Shown here one piece after another: positions 8,843-17,348 of a stretch of DNA of 64,000 bases; within the stretch, counting starts at the first letter, position 1, and each line of letters starts with the position of its first letter. Source of the DNA: FEN-987 sp964598845 (GTDB taxonomy: Archaea > Thermoproteota > Bathyarchaeia > 40CM-2-53-6); the NCBI GenBank assembly GCA_964598845.1, contig CAZRDM010000003.1, positions 66,998 to 130,997 on the forward strand. The letters run 5' to 3'. The notes below the pieces were generated by a model. It was not told the DNA's origin. It was given only the letters and a program-made list of their open reading frames with translations, and made no database searches. Position numbers and translations under genes: made by a program.

Positions 8843-10056
8843 CGTTGCGCGTCTACGTCGCACCTTGCGGAATTGGTTTAGGTCACATAGCAAGGGCTAA
8901 GCCGATAGCTGATGAGTTGAATCGTCGCGGAATTGAAACTGTCTTCTCAACCTACCTTGACGGGCTCGATTTCGCGAGGCATAATCACCTACCTACCTTT
9001 GAGGCTGTGCCGATAAACTTCAACGTAGCAAGCGACGGCACAATCGACTTCAAAATGACTGCTGCTACAAGCGGCTTTTCACTCGGGGTCAGAAGATTTC
9101 TGCGTCAAGTAGTCCGGGAGATTCGCTATCTGAAAAGATTTAGGGCAGATGTTGTTTTCTCCGATTCCCGCGCGTCATCGCTAGTCGCAGCCAAACTAAT
9201 GAGAATACCTGTAGCCCTAATGCTGAACCAATTCCGAGTTGAAATAATAAGGCGTCCTTCTGGCCGACGACTTTCGCTTCTCGATCGACTATTCTTCTTC
9301 ATAGCGAATATCGGATGGCTCTTCATCCGGACAGCCATCGAATTGGTGTGGATCAGGAGCGAGATTCTCCTCATTCCAGACCTGCCTCCACCATTCACGA
9401 TATGCCTCGGAAACCTAGCGATCCCAAGACGCTATAACCGAAAAGTGAAGCTAATCGGACCAATAGTAGAGAAGCGCGGGACGGCTGAGGACGAGCCAGC
9501 CAGAATCAAACACAAACTCGGATTTGATTCCGAGAAACCACTGATATATGCGGCAGTAAGCGGTCCGAAGATTGAACGAGAAACCTTGGTGAGGGCTCTC
9601 CTCGATTCGATGCGGATGTTTTCGAACGAATACAATGTTGTACTTTCACGCGGTGAACCTAAAGGTATGCGTAGTCCTAGTTCATTGAATGGAATCATTG
9701 TCTATGATTGGATCGAGAACCAAGATGATTTCATCATGGCATCTGATTTGGTAGTGTCCAGAGCGGGTCATGGAACCATCATGAAATCGCTTGTATATGG
9801 TAAACCCATGATCCTGATTCCTATACCCGATCATACTGAACAATACGGCAACGCCCGGCGCGCCGTAACTCTGCGCGTGGCTCGGATGATAGATCAGAAG
9901 AAGCTGAATCCCGAGACCTTGAATTCTGCAATCCAAGAGATATTGGCAGCCAAAGATTATCATACGAACTCATTTGAAGTCACAAGAAAAGCGACATCCA
10001 TGGGGGCCGTCAGGACAGCCTGTGACGTAATCTCCAATCTGGCGAGTCGAAGCTAG
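8839..10056 (+). CDS. MurG/UGT-like glycosyltransferase (GT-B fold)
   Basis: This 405-residue protein starts with CGIGLGHIARAKPIADEL, the glycine-rich acceptor-domain loop of GT-B enzymes. It ends with the donor-nucleotide motif SRAGHGTIMKSLVYGKPM then IPIPDHTEQYGNARR, as in MurG-like UDP-sugar transferases. A hydrophobic stretch near residue 150-170 may be a membrane-association helix. Acceptor and sugar cannot be read from sequence; a glycolipid or surface-glycan role is inference. GTG start overlaps the AMMECR1 stop by 4 nt, implying translational coupling. Confidence 0.85.
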   Translation: MTLRVYVAPCGIGLGHIARAKPIADELNRRGIETVFSTYLDGLDFARHNHLPTFEAVPINFNVASDGTIDFKMTAATSGFSLGVRRFLRQVVREIRYLKRFRADVVFSDSRASSLVAAKLMRIPVALMLNQFRVEIIRRPSGRRLSLLDRLFFFIANIGWLFIRTAIELVWIRSEILLIPDLPPPFTICLGNLAIPRRYNRKVKLIGPIVEKRGTAEDEPARIKHKLGFDSEKPLIYAAVSGPKIERETLVRALLDSMRMFSNEYNVVLSRGEPKGMRSPSSLNGIIVYDWIENQDDFIMASDLVVSRAGHGTIMKSLVYGKPMILIPIPDHTEQYGNARRAVTLRVARMIDQKKLNPETLNSAIQEILAAKDYHTNSFEVTRKATSMGAVRTACDVISNLASRS

Positions 10057-11326
10057 AGCAGAACTCGTTCTGTTTTCATTTCACTAAGATCGATGCTTGT
10101 GAGAGGGACTTTGGTTTTGTTTTCACTCAGCTCACGGTTGAGCTGGGAGAATAGCTCTTCTTCTGGAATACCAAGTAACCCGCACATTTCAATTAACTCC
10201 TCTATGTCCAGTCCGATCAGCGGGTGGAAGATGGGCAAATTGACACTGGCGTCCCCCGTCACAAACGGAAACTCAAGAGACTGTCCGCTGACTTGAGAAG
10301 ACACCAAGCCCTTGTACCTTTTCTGCTCAGCAAACTTGGCACCTGCAACACGCACCAATTGTCTGATCTCACCATACCCGAGTGAGAGGCGTTCGATTTT
10401 CTCTTGAATCAACCCGTTGACATCAAGGGCGTAGGCTCTATAGTTCGCGCGCGTGACCGAAAGGCGGAGTCTCCGCGCAAGGCTAAGCTGATAGTCTCTC
10501 GCGAAAAGGGCGAAGATATCAGAGAGCGGAATAAGCAATTCCACAAGACATCCCCTTCGCATCATTGCGTATGATGCGAGTATTGTGAGCGGTCCCGAAT
10601 CAAGTACAGCTAGCAGTCTCCATTGGGACGACAGCGGTAACCCGCTCGGTCCCGGAAGGCGAACCGCATACACATAGGCTCTATCTCCCGCTAGGTCAAC
10701 AAAGATGGTGGTGTCAGGTTCTTTCAGATTGACCTTGATCGACCTGCCGTTTAGTGCCTTAAGGACCTCTGATCCTCCATGGGTTTCAATTTGGCATCGT
10801 GAAAGCGAGGATGGCGCTGAACGACGAGCTCGAATGGCAAAAGACTGCCCAGGCCGAAGATTTTCCTCGGCTAGTTGGACTATGCTCCTTGTGACATGCT
10901 CTATGGTCGAGGGAACTAGGATGCCTGGTGCTGCTGATGCGACTCCGAAAACCCTTGCGCAGCACCGGGCTGCATTCAATGGATCCGTTATCCCGCGTAT
11001 TACGATTCTNNNNNNNNNNNNNNNNNNNNNNNNNNNNNNNNNNNNNNNNNNNNNNNNNNNNNNNNNNNNNNNNNNNNNNNNNNNNNNNNNNNNNNNNNNN
11101 NNNNNNNNNTTGCGCAGCACCGGGCTGCATTCAATGGATCCGTTATCCCGCGTATTACGATTCTCGCGGCATGCTTCTCAGAAGAGAAACCGGCAAATCC
11201 GGCCTTCGATAGCGCAGTTCTTAGATCATGCATCAACCGTTGCTCTAGAATCCGTCTGACTGGACTACTCTTCAGGGTAATCTCGGCGGAGGAAACGAGT
11301 ACTACAGGCTCCCGACTCAAGATCAA
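10053..11326 (-). CDS. ThiI-like THUMP protein with degenerate PP-loop, interrupted by scaffold gap
   Basis: ThiI makes 4-thiouridine at tRNA position 8. The N-terminal ferredoxin-like segment (EITLKSSPVRRILEQRL), THUMP domain and linker (GPSGLPLSSQ) are recognisable. However, the nucleotide-binding PP-loop SGGxDS is replaced by LDSGPLT, so ATP use and thiolation are doubtful. The tail keeps HPLIGLDIEELIEMCGL. The frame is broken only by 100 Ns. A 55-bp identical sequence flanks the Ns, and collapsing gap plus one copy (155 nt) gives an intact 372-residue reading frame. TTG start at 11326; TTG 11320 is an alternative. Confidence 0.8.
10955..11009. repeat. 55-bp copy flanking the N gap (left)
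   Basis: The 55 bases ending at the gap are identical to the 55 bases at 11110-11164. The copy lies inside the ThiI-like gene. This is best read as the overlapping end of two contigs that the scaffolder did not merge, not as a biological repeat. Confidence 0.95.
11010..11109. other. Scaffold gap of 100 Ns
   Basis: Exactly 100 Ns, a conventional placeholder length. The flanking ends overlap by 55 bp, so the true gap size is most likely negative and no sequence is missing. Confidence 0.98.
11110..11164. repeat. 55-bp copy flanking the N gap (right)
   Basis: Identical to 10955-11009. Removing one copy together with the Ns restores the reading frame of the ThiI-like gene. Confidence 0.95.
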
Positions 11327-11423
11327 CGCCCGACCAACTGGGCAGGTTATTGGAATGTGGGCGCGCCTACTTAGGCTGGGCGTGGAATCCGAGAAAACTA
11401 CAAAGGAAAAAATGGGGATGGGC

Positions 11424-13058
11424 TTAGAACTCTTCAGGGCCAGGCGTTGGTGGCTTCGGTTCTCTGCCCTCCTTGGTTGTTCCCTTGGCCGCTACGACAT
11501 CGTCGATGCGCAGTATCATTGAGGCTGCCTCAGTTGCCGACTTCACGACCTGCAGTTTGACACGGAGGGGCTCTAGGACATTAAGACTCCAAGCGTCCGT
11601 GATCTCTCCTGAGAAGACATCGACGCCGTACCAGCGGTTCTTTGCCTCCTCATGCTTTGCCCGGAGCTGAACCATTATGTCGATTGGATCTAGTCCCGCG
11701 TTCTCCGCAAGGGCCAGCGGGATGCTCTCCAAGGAATCGGCGAAAGCTTCGATGGCAAGTTGCTCGCGCCCTCCCACCTTAACCGCATATTCGCGCAACT
11801 GCTTTGAAGCCTCGGCTTCAGGTGCCCCGCCGCCGCCCACGATCTTTCCGTCCTCGATGCTATCGCGTACCACGCAGAGGGCATCATGCAATGACCTTTC
11901 AGCTTCGTCAACTACGTGCTCGGTTCCTCCGCGTAGAACAACAGTAACAGCTTGTGGATTCTTGGCGTCTCTGACGTAGACAAGTTTGTCTTCCCCGATC
12001 TTGGTTTCTTCGATCAGCCTTGCTTCACCCAGCGACGCCGAGGTCAGATCCTTGACGCTCGCAACAACCTTGCCGCCCGCAGCCTTCGCAAGCTTCTCCA
12101 TATCACCGCTGCTCACGTTCTTTACAGCAGCGATTCCTTTCTTTGCGAGGAAGTGCAGCGCTATGTCGTCAATGGATTTCTCGCAGAACACGAAATTTGC
12201 ACCGCTCTCCGCGATCTTGTCCACCATCTCCTTGAGCATACGCTCTTCTTCATCGAGAAAGAGCTTCATCTGCTCCGGGTTGTTGATGTTGATCTTCGCG
12301 TCGAACTCGGTCTTTTCTATTTCGAGTTTCGCATTGAGAAGCGCGATCCGCACATTCTCGACTCTCTTAGGCATCTGCGGGTGTGCAATTTCCTTGTCCA
12401 CCACTATCCCGCGGACCAGCTCGGTCTCTTCGAGGCTCTTGCCATGCTTCTTTAACACCTTCACGAGATCGATGTCCACTTTCGTCTTCCCGTCCCTTGC
12501 TTCCTTGACTTGAAGAGCAGCGTCGACAGCGATCTTCGCCAAGTAGTCTTTGGCTGCGGAGACACCCTTAGTACCCATCGCGGTTATGGCGATCTTTCGA
12601 AGAGTCTCGCCGTCGTTGGGATCGATCTTCTCAGCTAGCGACTCAAATATATCCTTAGACTTCTCAGCTGCCTTCTTGTAGCCCTCAACGATGACAGTGG
12701 GGTGAACATCCTTATCGAGCAGTCTTTCGGCTTTCTCGAGTAATTCGCCGGTCATTACTACAGCGGTGGTTGTTCCGTCACCCACCTCGTTGTCTACGGT
12801 CTTCGCCACTTCCACAAGCATCTTTGCTGCTGGGTGTTGGACATCGAGCTCCTTCATGATAGTGGCACCGTCGTTGGTGATGACGACATCGCCGATGCTG
12901 CTCACAAGCATCTTGTCCATTCCGCGTGGGCCGAGCGTAGTTCGAACAGTCTCGGCAACCACTTTAGCGGCTAGGATGTTGTTGCGCTGTGCATCTCTAC
13001 CTGTCGTTCTCTGGGTTCCCTCTTTCATTATAACAACGGGTATAGCTTGAGCAGACAT
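11424..13058 (-). CDS. thsA: Thermosome subunit (group II chaperonin)
   Basis: ATP-dependent protein-folding chamber subunit of 544 residues. Typical motifs are RTTLGPRGMDKMLV, TNDGATIM and GDGTTTAVV (about 93-101) in the equatorial ATP site, IVGGGGAPEAEAS, and a near-terminal LRIDDVVAA. The C terminus is short and Pro/Glu-rich (PPTPGPEEF) rather than a Gly-Met repeat. The 5' region carries a strong TATA element, fitting a highly expressed chaperone. The opposite-strand frames here are shadows. Confidence 0.96.
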   Translation of the reverse strand: MSAQAIPVVIMKEGTQRTTGRDAQRNNILAAKVVAETVRTTLGPRGMDKMLVSSIGDVVITNDGATIMKELDVQHPAAKMLVEVAKTVDNEVGDGTTTAVVMTGELLEKAERLLDKDVHPTVIVEGYKKAAEKSKDIFESLAEKIDPNDGETLRKIAITAMGTKGVSAAKDYLAKIAVDAALQVKEARDGKTKVDIDLVKVLKKHGKSLEETELVRGIVVDKEIAHPQMPKRVENVRIALLNAKLEIEKTEFDAKININNPEQMKLFLDEEERMLKEMVDKIAESGANFVFCEKSIDDIALHFLAKKGIAAVKNVSSGDMEKLAKAAGGKVVASVKDLTSASLGEARLIEETKIGEDKLVYVRDAKNPQAVTVVLRGGTEHVVDEAERSLHDALCVVRDSIEDGKIVGGGGAPEAEASKQLREYAVKVGGREQLAIEAFADSLESIPLALAENAGLDPIDIMVQLRAKHEEAKNRWYGVDVFSGEITDAWSLNVLEPLRVKLQVVKSATEAASMILRIDDVVAAKGTTKEGREPKPPTPGPEEF

Positions 13059-13096
13059 TCTTAGGTCACCAAATTGTTACCTGAGGTAAAAAAGGG

Positions 13097-13112
13097 GCTA
13101 TATAAATTTTAC
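13097..13112 (-). promoter_or_regulatory. Promoter (TATA box) of the thermosome gene
   Basis: On the minus strand the sequence reads AAATTTATATAGCCCC, a strong archaeal TATA element 40-50 nt upstream of the thermosome ATG at 13058. It overlaps the 3' end of the preceding small gene, so thermosome transcription is probably independent of it. Confidence 0.65.
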
Positions 13113-13409
13113 TAAAGGTAACTGTCCCCTGAAATCCGGAAGAGTTCGATTGGCTGCCAATGCGTTTCTATCGCTGTCCTTATCTTCGTTGGTCCGCTTT
13201 CCACGAATCTCATCGAGTAATACAAGGGCTTCACCCAATGGTATGTTCAGTTGTATAGCAAGCTCCTCGGATGAGATGTCAGGTCTCTCTTTGATCATCA
13301 CATCCTCCACGTACCGTTTATGACTTTTGTACATGGGCAGAGCGTGAACTGTATTCACCAGGATCCTCCATAGATCGTCCCTGTTTAACGCAGTCCGTGA
13401 ATCGGACAT
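13098..13409 (-). CDS. Small winged-helix-like protein
   Basis: I chose ATG 13409, giving a 103-residue protein beginning MSDSRTALNRDDLWRIL; a further-upstream start adds 21 unconvincing residues. The middle (about 45-80) reads ERPDISSEELAIQLNIPLGE followed by ALVLLDEI, which resembles a helix-turn-helix with a recognition helix. The C-terminal region is polar. It lies between gltX and the thermosome. Family not recognised; a DNA-binding role is inference. Confidence 0.6.
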   Translation of the reverse strand: MSDSRTALNRDDLWRILVNTVHALPMYKSHKRYVEDVMIKERPDISSEELAIQLNIPLGEALVLLDEIRGKRTNEDKDSDRNALAANRTLPDFRGQLPLVKFI

Positions 13410-13509
13410 TAAACAATACCTGCCAAAAATACTGGAGCTTTGCCGCTTCCGGGAAGGCACCTGAACTCGCATAGGGCACCGACGCTACGGCTCATCTCTT
13501 CTTTTCCAG

Positions 13510-15276
13510 CTATTGATGTGCGAAGTACACAGTCACCTCATCGGGGGCTACACTATCAATTCGCCCGAATCCGAAACGGACAAATTGAATCACTGAACCA
13601 ACGGGCTCAGCCCTCAAGCCGATCTCACCAACACCCTTCTTTATCGTAGCGTCAGGCATTACCAATTCAACATGGACGTTCTCATCTGAAGGCACCCACT
13701 GCATGATCGGCATTTTCTCTGCGTCGCTCACAACCTCCCCTAGAAACTCGCCACTAACCTCGGCATCCGAGACACTCACTGGCCTAAAGTTGAACAAGCC
13801 CATCAAGCGTACAGCTTTTTCTGAAGACAAAAGCGATTTGTCGGACTTCGACACGTAGACGGTTGCATATCCGTCCACAGCACTCACCCTCAGTGTTCGG
13901 TTTCCCATCTCGGGATGTTGAGGATGAAGCGGAACACGGACGACATATTCCCGAGGAACACCGGCAACTTTCGTCAAGACAGGATCTGCCACGAAGTAGT
14001 AGCGGTGCGAGGTGGGGTCTATGATCTTGCGATTTAACGCGTTAACGTTATCCCAGCTAATCGTCACTTCTACGGGTTTCGGTCCAATATCCCACATGAG
14101 CCTTCGTATAGTGTCTGGATTGAAGCCACGTCGTCTAAGAGCAGCAAGCGTGCCCAGCCTCGGATCGTCAACACCCTTGTATTCCCCAGTCTCTAGGGCT
14201 TTCATAAGCTTGGACTTGCTGAGATTCATTCCTTCGACCTTGAGACGACCGTAGTGAACTGCTTCGGGGTAGATCCAACCCATATGCTTGTACATGTAGA
14301 ATTGACGCTGCATGTTCGTCAAATGCTCCTTTCCACGTATCACATGTGTTATGTCAAGCGCGTGATCATCGACACCTGAAGCCATGTTGTACAACGGCCA
14401 GACTCGGAACGTTGAACCTACCCGAGGATGCGGATTCTTGGTAGTGTCGATTACTCGGAAAGCGGGCCAGTCTCTTACTGCTGGATTCGGATGCGAAAGA
14501 TCTGTCTTAACACGAAACACCGCCGAACCTTCATCATAACCTCCATCAAGCATTCTCTCCCAACGCTTACTATTCTCTTGGGGCGCGAGATCTCGATCCG
14601 GACAGGCCTTTCTCGCACTGATGAATTTGCGAAATTGTTCTGGGTCGCATTCGCAGATGTAAGCTGCTGCCTTTGCGACGAGAGAGCTCCCTACTTCATA
14701 GTAGTAAGAAATGCGGTCGCTCTGGATGAATTCATCATCCCATTCGCAACCCAACCACCTGAGGTCTTCTCGTATCATGTCATAGTATCTCAGCTGCGCT
14801 TTCTTCAGTCTCGGGTCCGTGTCTTCGAACCTTACGATGAATTTGCCTTTGTACATTCTGGCATAGTCATGGCTCAAGATCGCTGCCCTTGCATTTCCGA
14901 TATGTAGAACAAAATCTGGATTCGGAGCGATTCGAGTTACTATGACGCGATATTTCTGAGCGTTTGGAAGAGGCGGTAGTTCCCTCTTCTCCTCCATTCG
15001 TTCCTTGGTCAACTCCTCGCGCCATCTTTCGTTCACAATTTCCATGAGTCGTTCCGCAGGCGTGGAATTGACCTCTTCCACAACCTGCTCTACCACATTC
15101 ACCAGCTCCCGAGCCCGACTTCGGAGTTCAGGGTTGTCTCCGAGCAAGTTTCCGAGAACCGCCTTTGCGTCTGCCTTCCCGTCATGCCTAACGGCATTTA
15201 GTATAGCTGCCTTTCGGACTTTTTCGACTATGTCCTTTGACATGCCAGATTGCTCTTTGAAGAAGTGATTCTTCAT
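13510..15276 (-). CDS. gltX: Glutamyl-tRNA synthetase (archaeal type)
   Basis: Class I aaRS of 588 residues that charges tRNA with glutamate and, with GatDE present, probably misacylates tRNA(Gln). The HIGH motif appears as VLHIGNARAAI (about residue 118), the KMSKS equivalent as NLSKSKLMKALE, and the archaeal GluRS C-terminal beta-barrel domain follows. The first ATG is used; an internal Met at residue 12 is an alternative. It is 3 nt downstream of the decarboxylase-like gene and probably co-transcribed with it. Confidence 0.95.
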   Translation of the reverse strand: MKNHFFKEQSGMSKDIVEKVRKAAILNAVRHDGKADAKAVLGNLLGDNPELRSRARELVNVVEQVVEEVNSTPAERLMEIVNERWREELTKERMEEKRELPPLPNAQKYRVIVTRIAPNPDFVLHIGNARAAILSHDYARMYKGKFIVRFEDTDPRLKKAQLRYYDMIREDLRWLGCEWDDEFIQSDRISYYYEVGSSLVAKAAAYICECDPEQFRKFISARKACPDRDLAPQENSKRWERMLDGGYDEGSAVFRVKTDLSHPNPAVRDWPAFRVIDTTKNPHPRVGSTFRVWPLYNMASGVDDHALDITHVIRGKEHLTNMQRQFYMYKHMGWIYPEAVHYGRLKVEGMNLSKSKLMKALETGEYKGVDDPRLGTLAALRRRGFNPDTIRRLMWDIGPKPVEVTISWDNVNALNRKIIDPTSHRYYFVADPVLTKVAGVPREYVVRVPLHPQHPEMGNRTLRVSAVDGYATVYVSKSDKSLLSSEKAVRLMGLFNFRPVSVSDAEVSGEFLGEVVSDAEKMPIMQWVPSDENVHVELVMPDATIKKGVGEIGLRAEPVGSVIQFVRFGFGRIDSVAPDEVTVYFAHQ

Positions 15277-15279
15277 GCT

Positions 15280-16266
15280 CTAAAAGAGATGTTCTTCAAC
15301 CATGTGAGCTGGTCCGGCCACACCGCTCTTGAGAACACTTACTCCTACGTTAGCTTCGATATCGCGACATATGACGTCAACGAACTCAGAACGAGTGTTC
15401 AGGTAAACTGAAGGCCCTGTGTCCAAGGAGTACCAGACCGGTACATGCTCCCTTTCACGCAGCGTCAGCACGCGTTCTATGACATGCAGTGCTTCTGGAG
15501 CCATGAGTATCAGGCCGCTCTTACCCGTCATTGTCACGGCATGGAGGCTCCGTGTGTCCGCCTCGGCGAGCCTCCCAATTGCATCAACGTCTTGCCTACG
15601 TATTGCACTCAGCATCTCCCGGAGCCTCCCCTTCACCTCTCTTAATCTAGCCTGAAAGAACGCAGAGCTTTCGGACTCCTCGTGGGCCCTGTCAGTTTTC
15701 ACTTGCGAAGGAATCGGGACTATGACCATCGCCAAACTTAGATCCTCGCCGGAGGCGAGTTGCCTCGCATAGGACCGTCCATCCCTTTGGGCGTACCAGA
15801 TCGAGAAACCGCCGACTACGCTTCTGCTAGCAGACCCAGCGCCAAGACGTGCAATCTCACTTAACCCTTCAAGTGTCAGCTCAAGGCCGACCGCTTTGCT
15901 TGAGGCAAGCGATATCGCAGCGAAAGCTGCTGCGGAGAAACCGAGACCCTTCCCCTCGGTTAAGCTATTGATGCTTAAGAGTTTGAAGTGCTTTTTACTT
16001 TTCGCAATTGATCTAATATGAGAGACAACCGCGAGGACGCGCGTTGCTTCCAACTCGGTGGCGGGTTTTCCGTTTATCTCGATGATATCTTGAGAATAGT
16101 CTTGGTCAAATTCCACCGTTGCCTTGGTGGTCAGCGCCTCCGCACACACGGATATGCTGTCATGAAATGGTATTCGTCGTCTCTTGTCTTTGAGACCGTG
16201 ATACTTCACTAAACCCTGTATTGCGTATGCTACCGCCGTAGCCTTTGGCATATCAATGATCCTCAC
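15280..16266 (-). CDS. Diphosphomevalonate decarboxylase-family protein (GHMP kinase)
   Basis: This 328-residue GHMP-superfamily protein has N-terminal ATAVAYAIQGLVKYHGLKD (compare KYWGKRD in true decarboxylases), a nucleotide loop in GKGLGFSAAAFAAISLASS, and GSASRSVVGGF (about 148-158), the Ser/Arg signature of mevalonate decarboxylases. The C-terminal SLDTGPSVYLN carries the aspartate of the DAGPN motif. Membership of the decarboxylase family is clear. Whether the substrate is mevalonate diphosphate, mevalonate phosphate or another intermediate cannot be decided. Neighbours are lipid genes. Confidence 0.8.
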   Translation of the reverse strand: MRIIDMPKATAVAYAIQGLVKYHGLKDKRRRIPFHDSISVCAEALTTKATVEFDQDYSQDIIEINGKPATELEATRVLAVVSHIRSIAKSKKHFKLLSINSLTEGKGLGFSAAAFAAISLASSKAVGLELTLEGLSEIARLGAGSASRSVVGGFSIWYAQRDGRSYARQLASGEDLSLAMVIVPIPSQVKTDRAHEESESSAFFQARLREVKGRLREMLSAIRRQDVDAIGRLAEADTRSLHAVTMTGKSGLILMAPEALHVIERVLTLREREHVPVWYSLDTGPSVYLNTRSEFVDVICRDIEANVGVSVLKSGVAGPAHMVEEHLF

Positions 16267-16274
16267 AAATCGCT

Positions 16275-17342
16275 CTAATCGATTACGCCCGTGACTGAAG
16301 AAACCCGCTGTGCAGCCTCCTTTGTGAGGCCGCTCTCCCCAAGGATCGTGTACCTTTCCGGGCGAATAGAGTGTGCTTTCGTCAATGCCTCGACAATATA
16401 TTCGGGGTCGGTACCGAGCTCCTTGGCCGTCGTCGGCGCACCTATTCTATGAAGCACATCCTTAATCAACTCCCAGTTCGCACCGTGCAAATACGCGCAC
16501 ATTACCGTACCAACGCCACATTGCTCTCCATGCATCGCAGGCTTAGGCGCAATCATGGAAAGCGCGTGACTAAACAAGTGTTCTGCGCCGCTGCAAGGTC
16601 GGCTAGTACCAGCGATGCTCATCGCAACTCCACAACTGATCAAGGCCTCGACCAACGTTCGGACCCCTGATTCCGACATCGCCCTAATACTATTCGCGTT
16701 CTTCATAACGAGGCGTGAACTCATAAGCGCAAGCTCGGCTGCATAATCGCCATAGTACTCATTCTTGATCCTGTGGGCTAACTTCCAATCTCTAACCGCG
16801 GTATACTTCGCGACCACATCGCCACATCCACTTGCAACTAATCTGTAAGGCGACTTGGCAATTATCGATATGTCGGCAACGATGGCGATTGGGGAATGAG
16901 CTGCATAAGAATAGGGCCGATTCATCCCCTTCATCGAGACCAAGGGGCTTGCAATTCCATCATGAGATGCCGCAGTTGGCACACTGAGGAAACTCTTCCC
17001 GCTCTTCATACTACTCAACTTCGCCACATCGATATCCTTGCCACCGCCCACACCCACAACTATCTCAGGTTTGGCACGGCGAATTTCCCGCTGAACCTTA
17101 AGCACCTGAGCTGTGGTCGCGCTTTCAGCAATCATACTCGATGCGCGAAAACCTGCACTCTGCAATGAATCAAGGACAATGTCCGCCGCGATCCATCTTA
17201 CTTTGGGGCCCGTTACGACCAGTGCTTGATGCCTAAAACCGAGGCGTGCCAGAGTTTCGCCGACCAGAGAAGCAACGTCCTTTCCGATCAGAACCTCGCG
17301 AGGTAGTTGCATGTAATGGGAACCGCGTGGAACCACACGCAT
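16275..17342 (-). CDS. egsA: sn-glycerol-1-phosphate dehydrogenase
   Basis: Reduces dihydroxyacetone phosphate to sn-glycerol-1-phosphate, the step that sets archaeal lipid stereochemistry. The 355-residue iron-type dehydrogenase shows the nucleotide-binding VGVGGGKDIDVAKLSS and PTAASHDGIASP. Metal-site histidines lie in SGAEHLFSHAL and MHGEQCGVGT. Length is normal. It sits 8 nt from the decarboxylase-like gene and 6 nt from the DUF2070 gene, all minus strand. Confidence 0.95.
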   Translation of the reverse strand: MRVVPRGSHYMQLPREVLIGKDVASLVGETLARLGFRHQALVVTGPKVRWIAADIVLDSLQSAGFRASSMIAESATTAQVLKVQREIRRAKPEIVVGVGGGKDIDVAKLSSMKSGKSFLSVPTAASHDGIASPLVSMKGMNRPYSYAAHSPIAIVADISIIAKSPYRLVASGCGDVVAKYTAVRDWKLAHRIKNEYYGDYAAELALMSSRLVMKNANSIRAMSESGVRTLVEALISCGVAMSIAGTSRPCSGAEHLFSHALSMIAPKPAMHGEQCGVGTVMCAYLHGANWELIKDVLHRIGAPTTAKELGTDPEYIVEALTKAHSIRPERYTILGESGLTKEAAQRVSSVTGVID

Positions 17343-17348
17343 GGAGAA

